NCBI GenBank assembly: GCA_036346205.1 | Contig: JARFJB010001278.1 | Coordinates: forward strand, 6,496,501 to 6,560,500 | Source: Vesta saturnalis | Taxonomy: Eukaryota > Arthropoda > Insecta > Coleoptera > Lampyridae | Reading direction: 5' to 3' | Length of the DNA: 64,000 bases | Part shown: in pieces, positions 42,472 through 53,962 of the stretch | How the letters are laid out: every line of letters begins with the position of its first letter | How positions within the stretch are numbered: the first letter of the stretch is position 1 | The notes under the pieces: model-generated | The model's input: only the letters and a program-made list of their open reading frames with translations | Told to the model about the DNA's origin: nothing | Database searches by the model: none | Program-made: the position numbers and the translations under genes

Positions 42472-45270
42472 TTAACCCATTAATGCCCACCGGCACATAC
42501 ATATACCAACTTATTTTAATTTTTTTTTCGGAAAATCTTATAGACTTGGTACTGCTAAATATATACAAAAATATTCTTTGTGATGTTGTCTATACGGCAT
42601 AATTTTTCCTAAAGTTTAGAGTTGGTAGTTTTTGATTTAATAAGTAAAAATACAACCCGTTGCACAATAGTTTGCTAAACGTGTTTGCACTGTAATAAAT
42701 AATGTTTTTTTTTGTTCGCTTACATTATTTGATTAAAAAAGGTTTTACATTATTCTTACACTAAACACATTGTATAACAATGCTGCAGTAAAATAAAGGT
42801 GAATTTTTATTTAGAATAATATTTTATACTTTGATAAATATTGGTGGTACACGAATGTGCCAGTGGGCACATTCGATATAGCAATAGGTGAGCAGTTCTG
42901 TGAAATTGACCTTGGTTGATATTTAATTCCGTTTGTAAAATTTGTAGGGTAGACATGAAAACTTGCTATTTAGTTGTGATTAGTTTGTATGCGTAACAAG
43001 TGGCTGAGTATTTTATTCATGAGCAATCGTATTCTTTGTCAGTTGTTTTGTATAATTATATTATTTGAGAGTGATACACAAAATATGGATGAATCACCGT
43101 AAGTATAACTTGATTTTATTTTGTTTGATCTTAATTTCCGCGCATATAGGTATACAAGGGGTCCACATGGTAAAGGCCTTCTTTTTCATGAATTATTAGC
43201 AGAACTTGAGAACTATGATAATCTGGATATTTCATCTATTGCAATTGAACCGCCCTTCGAAACAGATGGCGTGAAAAGCTGTGAAGATTCAGATGCTTCT
43301 GATTTAGAAACTACTGGCGATATAAATCGCTTACCTAGCAGAATTTTATTGTCAAAATGTGTTACTACCCGGAACAGTAAAAAAGATGCCATATTAGATA
43401 ACAATGTAAAAGCTGGTACTTCAAAGGTAACAAGCTCTAGTGAAAGCGATGACGATGTTTCTCTTGCTGAATGGGTATCTAAAAGAAGAAAAATATTGAG
43501 GACCATAACCAACAGTAAACAATTAGCAAAATCGACTAGAAAAAAAGATAAACAACTGGAAAGAATTTGGAATGAAACAGAAACCACATTCGAGATACCA
43601 GAATTTCAGCCTTCACACCCATCAACTGAAGATTTTTTGAAAAATACGCTTGCCAAACCTGCCGATGCATTTTTTTCTGAACAACTTGTCCAACTAGTAA
43701 CAACCCAAACAAATTTATATGCCGGTCAAAAAGGTAATCATAACATTCACGTAACAGAAAACGAAATAAAAGTAGTTATTGGTGTGTTCCTTTTTTCCGG
43801 ATACCATATATTACCTACACGTAGAATGTATTGGAAAAAAGACGCTGACTGCTATTGTCCACTGATTGCAGATTCTATACGACGAAACCGCTTTGACCAA
43901 ATTTTACGGTATTTACATGTAGCTGATAATCTTGGAATTGATGAAACTGATACGTTTTATAAAGTCAGACCGATTTTTGATCACCTGAATAATGCTTTCA
44001 AGCAATTTTCTGTAGAAGAAAATTGTAGTGTAGATGAAAGCATTATACCCTATTTTGGTCGCCACGGTGCAAAACAATTTATTCGTGGTAAGCCTATAAG
44101 GTATGGATTTAAATTATGGTGTTTGGCTAACCCGACAGGATTTCTTCATCATGCTGAACCTTATTGTGGATCTTCAACTCGTTTACCAGAAACTTTATAT
44201 GGGCAAGGTGGAAACGTTGTCTTAGGACTAGCACATCACACTGGGCTTCCAATAGGCACAAAGTTATTTTTTGATAATTTATTTTCATCCGTTGGGCTCT
44301 TAGACAAACTTACAAGTTTAGGCTATGGAGGAACTGGTACCTTGCGACAAAATAGAGTGCCAAATGGAGCCAAGTTTTCAGATACCAAATTATTCGCTAA
44401 AACAAGTCTAGGAACAATGGAATCCAAAACCGATGGAAAGTTAGTACTCGTGCGTTGGAATGATAATGCCGTTGTGACTGCTATATCCAACTGTGTTCAT
44501 ATTCAACCTCTAAAAACTGTAGAGAGATATTCTAAACGTGAAAAAAAGAAAATCCAAATACAAATGCCAGCACCTATAGCCGCCTATAACAAAAATATGG
44601 GAGGCGTTGATTTAAATGGTCAGTTCCTATCTACGTACAGAACATCAATAAGAACTAAAAAATGGTGGTGGCCATTCTTTAGTTGGGCAATAGATCAATG
44701 TTGTGTACAAGCATGGTTGTTATGGAGGTGTGGAAACAAAAATATGCCGCTACTTGAATTCCGGCGACAGCTGACTTTATATTTGCTAATAACTTATGGA
44801 CAGCCGCCATTGAAACCAGGACCATCATCAATGCAATTGTCTCCTGTTGCCAATCAAATACGTGTGAATGAAGCAAATCATTTGATAATCAAAGGTAGTG
44901 CAAAATGGAGAAGATGTAAATCCTGCCCTAACCGAACTAGTTTCCAGTGGAATACCTGCAAAGTAGCCCTTCATCCAACTATCTGCTTTAAAAATTACCA
45001 TAAACAATAGTTTCTTCTAAAATGCGTTTATTTTTATTACAAATGTAATAATATTAGAGATGTAACTTTTAACTTTAGAATGTGTTTATTTTCATTTACT
45101 CATATGGTACTTGCCCAATGGCACATGTATGTGCCACCTTTTTTTTATGTTTTCCGTTCAAATAAAATTAAAATATTAACAAATACATCTTATTTAGTGT
45201 ACTTATGTCTCCATTTATATAGTTTTCTAAGAATCAAACCAAAAAAAAGATACGGGCACTAACGGGTTAA
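42472..45270 (+). mobile_element. piggyBac transposon with TTAA duplications
   Basis: TTAA flanks both ends (42472-42475, 45267-45270). The ends are CCCATTAATGCCC and, in complement, CCCGTTAGTGCCC. Subterminal inverted words such as GTGGGCACATTCG (near 42861) and GGCACATGTATGTGCC (near 45119) fit the family's internal repeats. It encloses a full transposase gene. Confidence 0.93.
43085..45010 (+). CDS. piggyBac transposase, apparently intact, one small intron
   Basis: ATG at 43085 starts a 14-base first exon (MDES plus two bases of the next codon). A 51-base intron (43099-43149, GTAAGT...TATAG) follows, then an open exon to TAG/TAA at 45010, about 624 codons, normal for the family. An acidic N-terminus precedes the DDE domain: SVDESIIPYFGRHGAKQF (Asp 1), KLFFDNLFSSVG (Asp 2) and NMGGVDLNGQF (Asp 3). 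The C-terminal cysteine-rich domain reads CKSCPNRTSFQWNTC, then HPTICFKNYH, which recognises the element ends. No stop or shift was found. Known of the family: cut-and-paste transposition at TTAA with precise excision. The intron is inferred; without it no upstream Met is in frame. Confidence 0.9.
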
Positions 45271-45479
45271 GCCAAATAAAAAAACAACAAAATACAAATA
45301 ATGAAACCTCTCATTTGATCAACGTTAAAAACTTTTGTCAAAACCATAAGCAACAATAATAAAATCGTCGCCACTGCAAGGCCGCCTAATTCGAAAGATG
45401 ACCATTAAAATAATACGCAACAAGAACGCAATCTAAGGTATTATTGTCTAGTAACTTACATAAACCCTAAATAATGATA
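45271..45479. other. Spacer after piggyBac
   Basis: AT-rich, no signal. Confidence 0.4.
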
Positions 45480-46215
45480 AAACACATATAATATTACATA
45501 CATGGACGTTGTCAAGACAACGGTCGGCAAATTGTCCAAAAAGGTTAATCCATCAGGTGTGGTAAGAATTTTAAAAAGTGATCTCAACTTAAGATCTACA
45601 AAAAGTGTATTCCCAAAAATTAACTGCAGAAAATAAAAGAAAAAGGTTTCTAAGATGTCAACAGCTTCTGAGAAAATTTCGTTTTCTACCCTAAAAATCT
45701 GTTCTTTGCGTCAACCAAAGAATGTCCAAAATAACAGGGTTTGCTTAACTGCTGAAGAAAAGCGCGAGGTTCCATTGGATAGTCTTTTAATTCTAAGGTT
45801 ACATTTTGCAGAGTCTGTCATTTTGTCATTGGCTGTTTCTATGTCAGGAAAAACCAGCGTTATTTTTATTGAGAAAAGTATCAAGGTTCAGAAGTCTACC
45901 AACAGCTTGTGCTTGCAAATTTGCTTTAAGAAATTGAAAATATACGTGATAATTATGACACCCATACTTCCCTGCAATATAATAAGATTTTTTTTTAGAA
46001 GCCGCCTAACAGCCCTCACTTAAACCCCATTTGATTACTGCATATGGGGAATTCTGGAAACCATGGTTTATGCGAATCACAATTATTACGACAATTAACG
46101 ATTTAAAAAATAGAATAATTTATTGCTGGTATAGGTTTAGTGAACATATCATAAAGAATTCTATTAGCCAATGGAGAAGACGCTTACAGGTTGTTAATTG
46201 ATAATGAAGGGGGCT
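45480..46215 (+). pseudogene. Mariner/Tc-type transposase relic
   Basis: Pieces in several frames. N-terminal: RILKSDLNLRS (about 45570) and SEKISFSTLKIC, where intact relatives have an HTH and linker. Middle: VSMSGKTSVIFIEKS (about 45840), the strand region after the first catalytic Asp. C-terminal: HLNPIDYCIWGILE (about 46015-46060), then SISQWRRRLQVV (about 46165). The first two acids are not recoverable by eye. No inverted ends were found. Confidence 0.6.
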
Positions 46216-46493
46216 TCATCCATAATCAGTTCTTATACCAAATATTTAATTTTTGTGTTGATTGCTATTTCTAGTTACCATATGTATTGTTTTATAATTC
46301 TCAGTAGTATTTAATCTTATAATAAACACTGACATAATGAGCAATTTTTTTTTAAAAAGATTAATAAAAAATGTCTATTCACAAAGCAATCTCGACAAAC
46401 GGGTATTTATTACTTAATGCCGACAAGCACCATTCCACAAAAAATCGCCATTTTTCAGGTTTTGGTTGTACAATATTGATATTTTCAGGACCT
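46216..46493. other. AT-rich DNA up to the LINE-C insertion site
   Basis: No coding signal. It ends in the target duplication GTTTTCCCATAAAT (46494-46507). Confidence 0.4.
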
Positions 46494-46723
46494 GTTTTCC
46501 CATAAATTTTTTTTTTTTTTATTAATATCGTAAAGATATTACTACAATTACAATCTGATCATATATTTGATCAATGAGTAATATTGTGCAAACTTAAATT
46601 ACTACTTCAAACTTAAATCTAAGGATTTTCTCACTAGCAAATCTCTTAGGTTCTAACAACTTATTTACACTAATACTAACGTGTACATTAGCACTATACT
46701 CTGCTTTTGCACTAACACAAATA

Positions 46724-49358
46724 TTAAACTAGCTCAAAAGGTTTGGTCCTCTTGAGTCGTCTTGTCAAAACCGTGTTGTCGAGGAGCTGGATTGTCTCGA
46801 CATTGACGTGGTGAAGGAGTCTCTGTTCATGACTCTTGGCAAATTTCCATTCCCAGGTCTCTATGGAGGTCAGTATTTCTGAAGTACCATGGAGCGTTAA
46901 CAATATTCCTCAATACTTTGCTCTGAAACCGCTGTATTATATCTAGATTGCTCTTTTTGGCACAACCCCATAACTGGATGCCATATGTCCATACGGGCTT
47001 AAGTATTTGTTTGTACAGAAGTACTTTGTTGTAAATTGACAGGGTAGAATCTCTTCCAAGTAGCCAATACATTTTTCTAAATTTGATATCCAGTTCTTGC
47101 TTTTTTTTCTTTACGTGAGCTTTCCAGCGTAGCTTCGCGTCCAGTGTCATACCCAAATATTTTGCTGTATCAACATATGGTACATGGATATTATTTATGC
47201 TAACAGGAATATGCTGTTCTCTTTTATTCGTGAAATTAACGTGGACAGATTTAGTCTCATTCAATTTGATTCGCCATTGCTTGGTCCAACTGTAAATTTT
47301 ATTTACTGCCACTTGTAGATTTATTGCTGCTTCTTCGTGATCTTTACCTACGGCCATTATGGCAGTATCGTCAGCAAAAGTGGCTATTGTATTATGTTCT
47401 AATTTAGGAATATCACTGGTGTATATTAAGTAAAGGACCGGTCCTAACACACTGCCCTGCGGCACTCCTGCTTTTATTTCCTTTAATTCAGAGTAGGCAT
47501 CCTCGTATTTAACTCTGAATGCTCTATCTGAAATATAGGACCGTAATAATTCTGCGAACTGTTTGGGCAACATCTTGTTTAATTTGTAGTTAAGTCCCTC
47601 ATGCCACACCCTATCAAAAGCCTGTGCTACGTCAAGAAAGACAGTAGAACAGACTCTTTTTTCCTCATAGGACTCTTCAATTATGTTTGTGATCCTGTGG
47701 ATTTGGTCTATAGTCGAGTGACTCTCCCTGAAGCCAAATTGATGCCCTGGGATTATGTTGTTATGTTCTATAATTGGTTTCAATCTTTTAAGCAGTATTT
47801 TTTCATATAATTTGGAAATTACAGGCAATAACGAAATTGGCCTATAAGATGAAACTTCATTTGGTGGCTTTCCGGGTTTAGCGATCATTATCACTTCCGC
47901 TATTTTCCATATCTTAGGTACATATTTTAACCTGAATGATGCATTAATTAGGTATGTAAGTTTTACGATTGCTTTACGAGGAAGCTGCTTTAGAATTTCT
48001 CCTGTAATCAAATCAAACCCAGGAGCCTTCTTTGAGTTGATATTTTCTTTTATTTCCGTTGCAATTTCTTTTGGAGTAGTGAATCGAATATCGCTTTCTT
48101 CTGTGATAGGATTCTCCCAGTTAGGAATATTTTTGCCCTCATTCGATTGGAAAGTCATTTCGAGGTGTTCGGCATATCTGTTAGCCTTTTGTACGTTACT
48201 CTTTGCCCATGTGCCGTCGGCATCTTTAATTGGTGGGTTCTGTAGAATAGGTCTTTTTAGTTGTTTGGTTGCTTTCCAGAGCGAATGGTCAGTTTTGCTA
48301 TCATTTGACAATTCACTTAGGTACTTGCAAATAGAATTATCTTTAACTTTTCGGATCTCTCGTTTGAGTTGCTGTGTGGCATTGTTTAATCTAGTTTTGT
48401 CTGCTGGGGATCTAGTTTGATGCCATATTCTTCTAAGTTTCCTTTTTTCGCAAATGAGTGCTCTAATTTCTCTAAGATAATTATTACCTCTAGTTCGTGA
48501 GATAATATTTGGGGTATTATCCCATGCGGCTTGTTGAATATTATTAACAAATTTCTCTGATTCACTGTCTAGCTGATCTTCATTTCTTAGCGGACATGAC
48601 AATTTAATAGTTGCCTCAAGTTGAAGTTTGAAGCTCTGCCAATCAGTTTGCCTATTAGTCAATCTAGGAGGTTTTTCGTTATGTATAATACTGTCACTCA
48701 AAGTGAGGACGATGGGAGAATGGTCAGAATTCATATCCCAAGCCTCTTCCACGTTTATATAATTTACGGACATATTTCGTACTATGAAGAAATCAATTAA
48801 GTCTGGATTTTATTTGTGTCTGTAGGCCAATATGTTGGCTTGCCAGTTGATAATGTTATACATTTTAGTTGGTTGACCGCTTGTATAAGTTGCTTTCTTT
48901 TGTATTGTTAACCTAGATCCCCATTGGACATGCTTAGCATTGAAGTCTCCTCCAATGATAAATCTATATCCGTGGTGAGTTAAAAAATCTAAATATTCCT
49001 CTTTTTTGATGGCATGTCTAGGCGGACAATAGAATGCGGTAACAATGATATCATATGTTTTGGTTTTAACATTTACTGAGGCGGCTTGAAATTCCCGTGT
49101 TTTGTATCCCATTTCTTCGTGATGGTTAATTGATTCTCTGATTATAACGGCACTACCGCCTTTGGCGTCATTTTCCGGATGTATAGTGTGGTATACTTTA
49201 TAACCCTTGAATTTAACATATGACTCATTAGTAAAATGGGTCTCGGAGATGAGACATATGTAAATGCCCTCTATGTCTAGGACTCCTTGCAATTCTTGCT
49301 GGTGTTGCAAGAGCCCGTTGGCATTCCATTCCATAATTCTAAGGTTACGTGCCATCAT
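46724..49358 (-). pseudogene. Jockey ORF2: endonuclease and reverse transcriptase, one stop and one 3' shift
   Basis: The start is ATGATG at 49358, overlapping the ORF1 stop. The endonuclease reads MMARNLRIMEWNANGLLQH, ICLISETHFTN, IIGGDFNAKHVQWGS. One in-frame TAA at 48810-48812 (after ILAYRHK) interrupts the domain, which then continues NPDLIDFFIV and MNSDHSPIV. The RT follows: APGFDLITGEILKQL, YRPISLLPVISKLYEKI, STVFLDVAQAFDRVWH (Asp 1), AGVPQGSVLGPVLYLIY, IATFADDTAIM (FADD), YLGMTLDAKLRWKAH. Near 46845 a frameshift ends the long block at 46827, while the true C-terminus (HEQRLLHHVNVETIQLL, TRRLKRTKPFELV) runs to 46724 in another frame. Only these two lesions are seen. Confidence 0.9.
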
Positions 49359-50707
49359 AATTTTTGTGAAAAGCTCGGTTAGCGCTATGTTCGAGCTTTG
49401 TAAGGCGCTCATCCATTTTTGTTAATTTCTCCATTATTTGTTGTAGAGTGTTTTGAATAGGATCATTTTGTTTTTGCTTTTGTGTTTGTTTTTTATTGAC
49501 AATTTCTGCCTTACCACTTACTGCCTGACTGTAGGATTTCTCCCCTGTGTTTGCATTGGTTACTGGTATTTGTTGGTTATTTCTTGGCGGCTGTTTTTGT
49601 AGAATTGATTTCTTGTTGCGTTTGTCTTTTAATTTTTGTAGTTCTTTTGCAACCATACATCCTCTGTAGTTGGCTGGATGTCACTTTCCGCAGTGAACAC
49701 ATTTTGGTTGGGCTTCTTTCGGTTTGTCACAATTGATCGTTAGGTGTTTACCAGGACATCTGACGCACCGTGGTTCCATAGCACGTACTTCTGTGTATGG
49801 TTATATGCTTGACATTTTTACATTGTGGCACCAGCCTGGATTTTCTCAACGGTAGAATTTCAACTCTGACTCCTAATATATCAGTTATTCCATAAATTTT
49901 ATCCACACTTTCGTCATGTCTGAATGAAAGCATGAACATATTGAGGGGTTGCTTTGTTTTATATTTTAATTTAGGGGTGGCTTCGATGAGTTTATAGCCA
50001 CGTTTTCTCATCTCATAGACAATCTGTTCTGGCTTCATAGAATGATGCAGTTTATTAGCCATAACTTTAATGGGTCTATTTTGCTTATTCTCATATGAAT
50101 GCCAAGAATATTCTTTATCGTTTAGTGTTGCGGAAACTGATCTGAAGTCATTTTCATTTTGTACGTTAATTTTAATAGTTTTATCGTTAACGATTTTAAT
50201 TTTGCATTACAGTAATTACTTACTATATCATGTAATTGATTAAAATTATCAATATTTTCTACTACTATAGGTGGAGGTGTAAGAGTTTTTTTAGTACTAG
50301 CTGCACCGGATGTGCCCTGTTGTTTTTGTGATGGTGGAGTTAAAGAAGTATTCATTTTCCTTTTTTCTGCCTTTTCGCGAATCCACTCTGTTTCCTTGCT
50401 AACTCATCCTCATCCGTATGATATTCAATTGCCTCTTTTCGTTATTATCTTTATTATTAGTCAATTTTTGTTCCAAATTCTTATATTTTAAAAATAATTC
50501 GTCATACATTGTTTGTATTTTATTAAATTGATATTCCAGTTGATCTGCCCTAGCCTTGACACTGTCCTTTTCCGTTTCCGATAACTTCCAGCTGTTAAAC
50601 AACAGCTGTTCGTTTTGTGAACGTTGAAAATTTTCTTGAAAAAGCGCACTATTTTGCTGCATTAATATCGCTTCATTTTGCGATTGCGGGCCCGCTTGGG
50701 TAAACAT
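49345..50707 (-). pseudogene. Jockey ORF1: Gag-like RNA-binding protein with CCHC knuckles, frame-broken
   Basis: N-terminus at 50707 (MFTQAGPQSQNEAILMQQNS), then a coiled-coil-like Gln/Lys-rich part. A second block (50355-50122) reads PPPIVVENIDNFNQLHDIV. A third (50062-49748) holds the pre-C2HC region (MKPEQIVYEMRKRGYKLIEA) and the first knuckle area. RCVRCPGKHLTINCDKPKEA and KCVHCGK are readable at 49795-49690, the latter followed by a TGA before HPANYRGC. The last block, 49656-49345, is Lys/Gln-rich and ends in TAA overlapping the ORF2 start. At least three shifts or stops break it. Known of the family: this protein coats the LINE RNA. Confidence 0.82.
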
Positions 50708-50897
50708 TTTTAAGATTTAATTTTTAAACTTAAATATAAAAGCCGCGATAACTTTACGACCTTACCTTGGCCGCCAGATACCACTCGCGCACAATGGCAT
50801 CCGTTTATCACTTATCACTTATCTCACGATGAGAGACTCCCAATACGTGTTTATTGTTTGAAAGTCAAACTCATGATGTTTTTGTTTTCCCATAAAT

Positions 50898-51120
50898 GTC
50901 ATTCTGAAAAAAAATATACTAGTCGGTATGTAAATAGCGCAATTCGTTTTTGCAACGAGCTTAAACGGTCTGGTCCTGCCCAAAATTGGTAGGTTTTATT
51001 TTAAAGTGATAACAAGAACATTTTGACTAATGTCATATCCAAAAATCATTAAAATCTATTAACAAACAAAAGAAGTTATTAAAGTTGAAATTATATTCCA
51101 ACTTAATTTGGCCCACAGAG
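50898..51120. other. Spacer between LINE-C and the TA/GT microsatellite
   Basis: No gene. This is the original flank continuing from 46493 once LINE-C is removed. Confidence 0.4.
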
Positions 51121-51152
51121 TGTGCGCGCGTGTGTGTGTGTGTGTGCGTGTG

Positions 51153-51194
<42 letters not shown>
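51121..51194. repeat. (GT)n-(TA)n microsatellite, left half
   Basis: GTGCGCGCGTGTG passes into TA units up to the transposon end. The TA tract resumes on the other side at 53911, so the element sits inside one original tract. Confidence 0.95.
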
Positions 51195-51197
<3 letters not shown>

Positions 51198-53907
51198 GGT
51201 GGCGCATTAATGTGACAAAGTCCCATATCTCCTTTATTTAAAGAGATACAAAAAAAAATTAAATACAAAAGTTGTAAGATATGTTCTGGTGCATATTCCA
51301 AAAATATTTTTAATTATACAGGGTAGATCATAAAAGCTTAGAAGTAATTTTAATTTTTTTTTTTAAGAGAAAACCCATATATTATTACATATTTAGATTC
51401 TACATACAATTTTAGACACATTTTATGTATAATGTCCTATACCTAAGTCTAACCGTTTTTGACAAATTTCAAATGTTTTGTCAAAAATGACGTTTGCAGA
51501 CCAAAACATAGGTGGAAATCTTTTCTAAACGAAGCCTTTATCAATTAGTTATGGCTGGTTTCCTTGGAAATGGGGACCGACTCTAATGGGCTGTATTGAT
51601 ATTTTTGTAATATATTCATACAGGGTGATCAAAAATGGACAATAAAAAGTAGATTCAAAAAAACCTATAAAGTCATTTTTTTAAATGGAAACTCCCTATT
51701 TTTTTAATTCTATCTTATTTAACATTAAAAATAAGGGTGACTTTGTATAAGAGTGTATATTCCAAAAAATTGTAGTTTTTGAAATAATGCCAATTTAACA
51801 TTTTTTTATTGTAAAAAGGCTATACGGCTTTCAAGTTTTGTTGTTAGTTGGCCGTGACGGCGGGGTACGGCGAAACAAAAAAAATCGAGCACTTCAGATC
51901 GAAATATTACAATTTATTGAACCCCATATAAACAATTATTTTATTAAACGAACTTAAAGTAAAGACAATATTTTTTGATTCAACAAATTATGTCCTAATC
52001 CTAATCATAAACTTAACACCTCTAATGTAACTAAACCTGTAACTAATTATACAGATAAAAGTACTAAAAGCACGTCAAATACGTACTACCTAATAACTTG
52101 TTCGAAATATCCGTCTCTTTCTTGAATACACAATGCAATACGTCTCTCAAATTCGCAGCTTAAGTTTCTACACATTTCAACACTAATGTTTTGAAAACAG
52201 TTTCTAATCCTAATCTTCATGTCTTCCTTTGTTGTAGGCGGTATTTTATAAAACTGCTCTTTGACGTACCCCCATATGCTAAACTCCATTTTAGTAAGAT
52301 CTGGGGATCTAGCAGGCCAAGCAACTGGCCCTCCCCTCCCAATCCAACATTCTGGATATCTAGCATTAAAAAAAGTTATTATCGGACCTGTATGATGTAC
52401 TGGGGCCCCATCATGAAGAAACCACATTTCTTGTTGCGTATCCTGTGGCACTTGACGCAACAAATTAGGTAGATGGTTTTGCAGAAAGTCTAAGTATACG
52501 TCCCCTGTTACTCGTTGATCAAAAAAATATGGTCCAATTACATGATTACCGACAACACCTCCCCAAACATTTAAATACCATCTAGTTTGAGAAGTATATC
52601 TTACAAAATGTGGATTTTCGGTAGAATAGTAATGAAAATTGTGTCTGTTTACAGTTCCGTTTCTGTGAAATGTGGCCTCATCTGTAAATAAAATCAAATG
52701 AACAAAATTTGTTGGTTTATTTTGCTTTGAGCCCATTGACAAAATTCCAGTCGTCTTTGATAATCTTCAGGAACCAACTCTTGAAGTAGTTGAATGTGAT
52801 AGGGGTACATTTTTTGAGACTTCAATTTCCGCTATACCGTACGTCGTTCAACACCAACCTGCTGAGAAATAGATCGTTGTCCAATATATGGATTTAATAG
52901 TACATTTAATTGATTTTCCTCAGTCTGTGCACGTTTTTCCCTAGTATTTTTTTCATATAACACATTGCCAGTTCTTTCAAAATGCGCCAAAAGCTTTTCA
53001 AATGCCCTTCTTTCAGGTTGCCGTCTCTCTGGAAACCGTTGTTGATACAGTCTTCTTGCTAAGAGCGTATTCTTATCACTAGCTCTCAAAACAAAAATCA
53101 TATCAACCATCTCGGCTTGCGAAAAATTCATTATCTACAATTTTAATTCAAGTTTTAAATCAATTTGCTATAAAATACACTAATGCATCACACAAATTAT
53201 CAACTGACAATAAATAATGATGTTTCTGATGATCTCTATTATTTTTATATGCCACGCCTCGCCGTCACGGCCAACTAATAACAAAACGTATAGCCTTTTA
53301 CAATAAAAAAATGTTAAATTGTCATTATTTCAAAAACTACAATTTTTTGGAACATACACTCTTATACAAAGTCACCCTTATTTTTAATGCTAAATAAGAT
53401 AGAATTAAAAAAATAGGGGCTTTCCATTAAAAAAATGACTTTATAGGTTTTTGAATCTACTTTTATTGTCCATTTTGATCACCCTGTATGAATGTATTAC
53501 AAAAATATCAATACAGCCCATTAGAGTAGGTCCCCATTTCCAAGGAAACCAACCATAACTAATTGATAAAGGCTTCGTTTAGAAAAGATTTCCACCTATG
53601 TTTTGGCCTGCAAACGTCATTTTTGACAAAAAAATTGAAATTTGTCAAAAACGGTTAGACTTAGGTATAGGACATTATACATAAAATGTGTCTAAAATTG
53701 TATGTAGAATCTAAATATGTAATAATATATAGGGTTTTCTATTTAAAAAAAATTTAAAATTACTTCTAAGTTTTTATGATCTACCCTGTATAATTAAAAA
53801 TATTTTTGGAATATGTACCAGAACATATCTTACAACTTTTTTATTTAATTTTTTTGTATCTCTTTAAATAAAGGAGATATGGGACTTTGTCACACTAATG
53901 CGCCACC

Positions 53908-53910
<3 letters not shown>
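51195..53910 (-). mobile_element. TcMar element with about 670-bp TIRs inserted in (TA)n
   Basis: The ends are CAGGGTGGCGCATTAATGTG and, at 53910 in complement, CAGGGTGGCGCATTAGTGTG. Inverted arms run 51195-51876 and about 53250-53910 and differ only at scattered bases. TA flanks both ends. A broken transposase lies between the arms on the minus strand. The terminus type matches the fold-back at 15806 and the element at 63749. Confidence 0.92.
52086..53131 (-). pseudogene. TcMar transposase (DUF4817-like HTH plus DDE_3), frameshifted; third acid is Glu
   Basis: ATG at 53131 (MNFSQAEMVDMIFVLRASDK) begins the N-terminal HTH, followed by a second HTH (RSISQQVGVERRTV) before a stop at 52832. The gap 52831-52743 reads on in other frames (VPEDYQRRLEF-like). 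The catalytic block 52742-52086 has HLILFTDEATFHRNG (Asp 1), MWFLHDGAPVHHTG (Asp 2) and ARSPDLTKMEFSIWGYVKEQ, where the position normally Asp (as in SPDLAPCDFF at 19100) is Glu. I count 41 residues between acids 2 and 3. At least one shift or stop lies between the HTH and DDE blocks, so it is not intact as read. Confidence 0.82.

Positions 53911-53960
<50 letters not shown>
53911..53960. repeat. (TA)n microsatellite, right half
   Basis: Continuation of the tract at 51150-51194 beyond the TcMar element. Confidence 0.95.

Positions 53961-53962
<2 letters not shown>

Larger units (their letters stand above)
46508..50883 (-). mobile_element. LINE-C: nearly full-length jockey retrotransposon with target duplication
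   Basis: GTTTTCCCATAAAT occurs at 46494-46507 and 50884-50897, immediately outside the element. A poly(A) (T-run on +, from 46507) marks the 3' end. ORF1 (gag-like) and ORF2 (endonuclease plus RT) both lie on the minus strand and overlap by a few bases. About 4.4 kb, close to full length for jockey. Confidence 0.92.
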
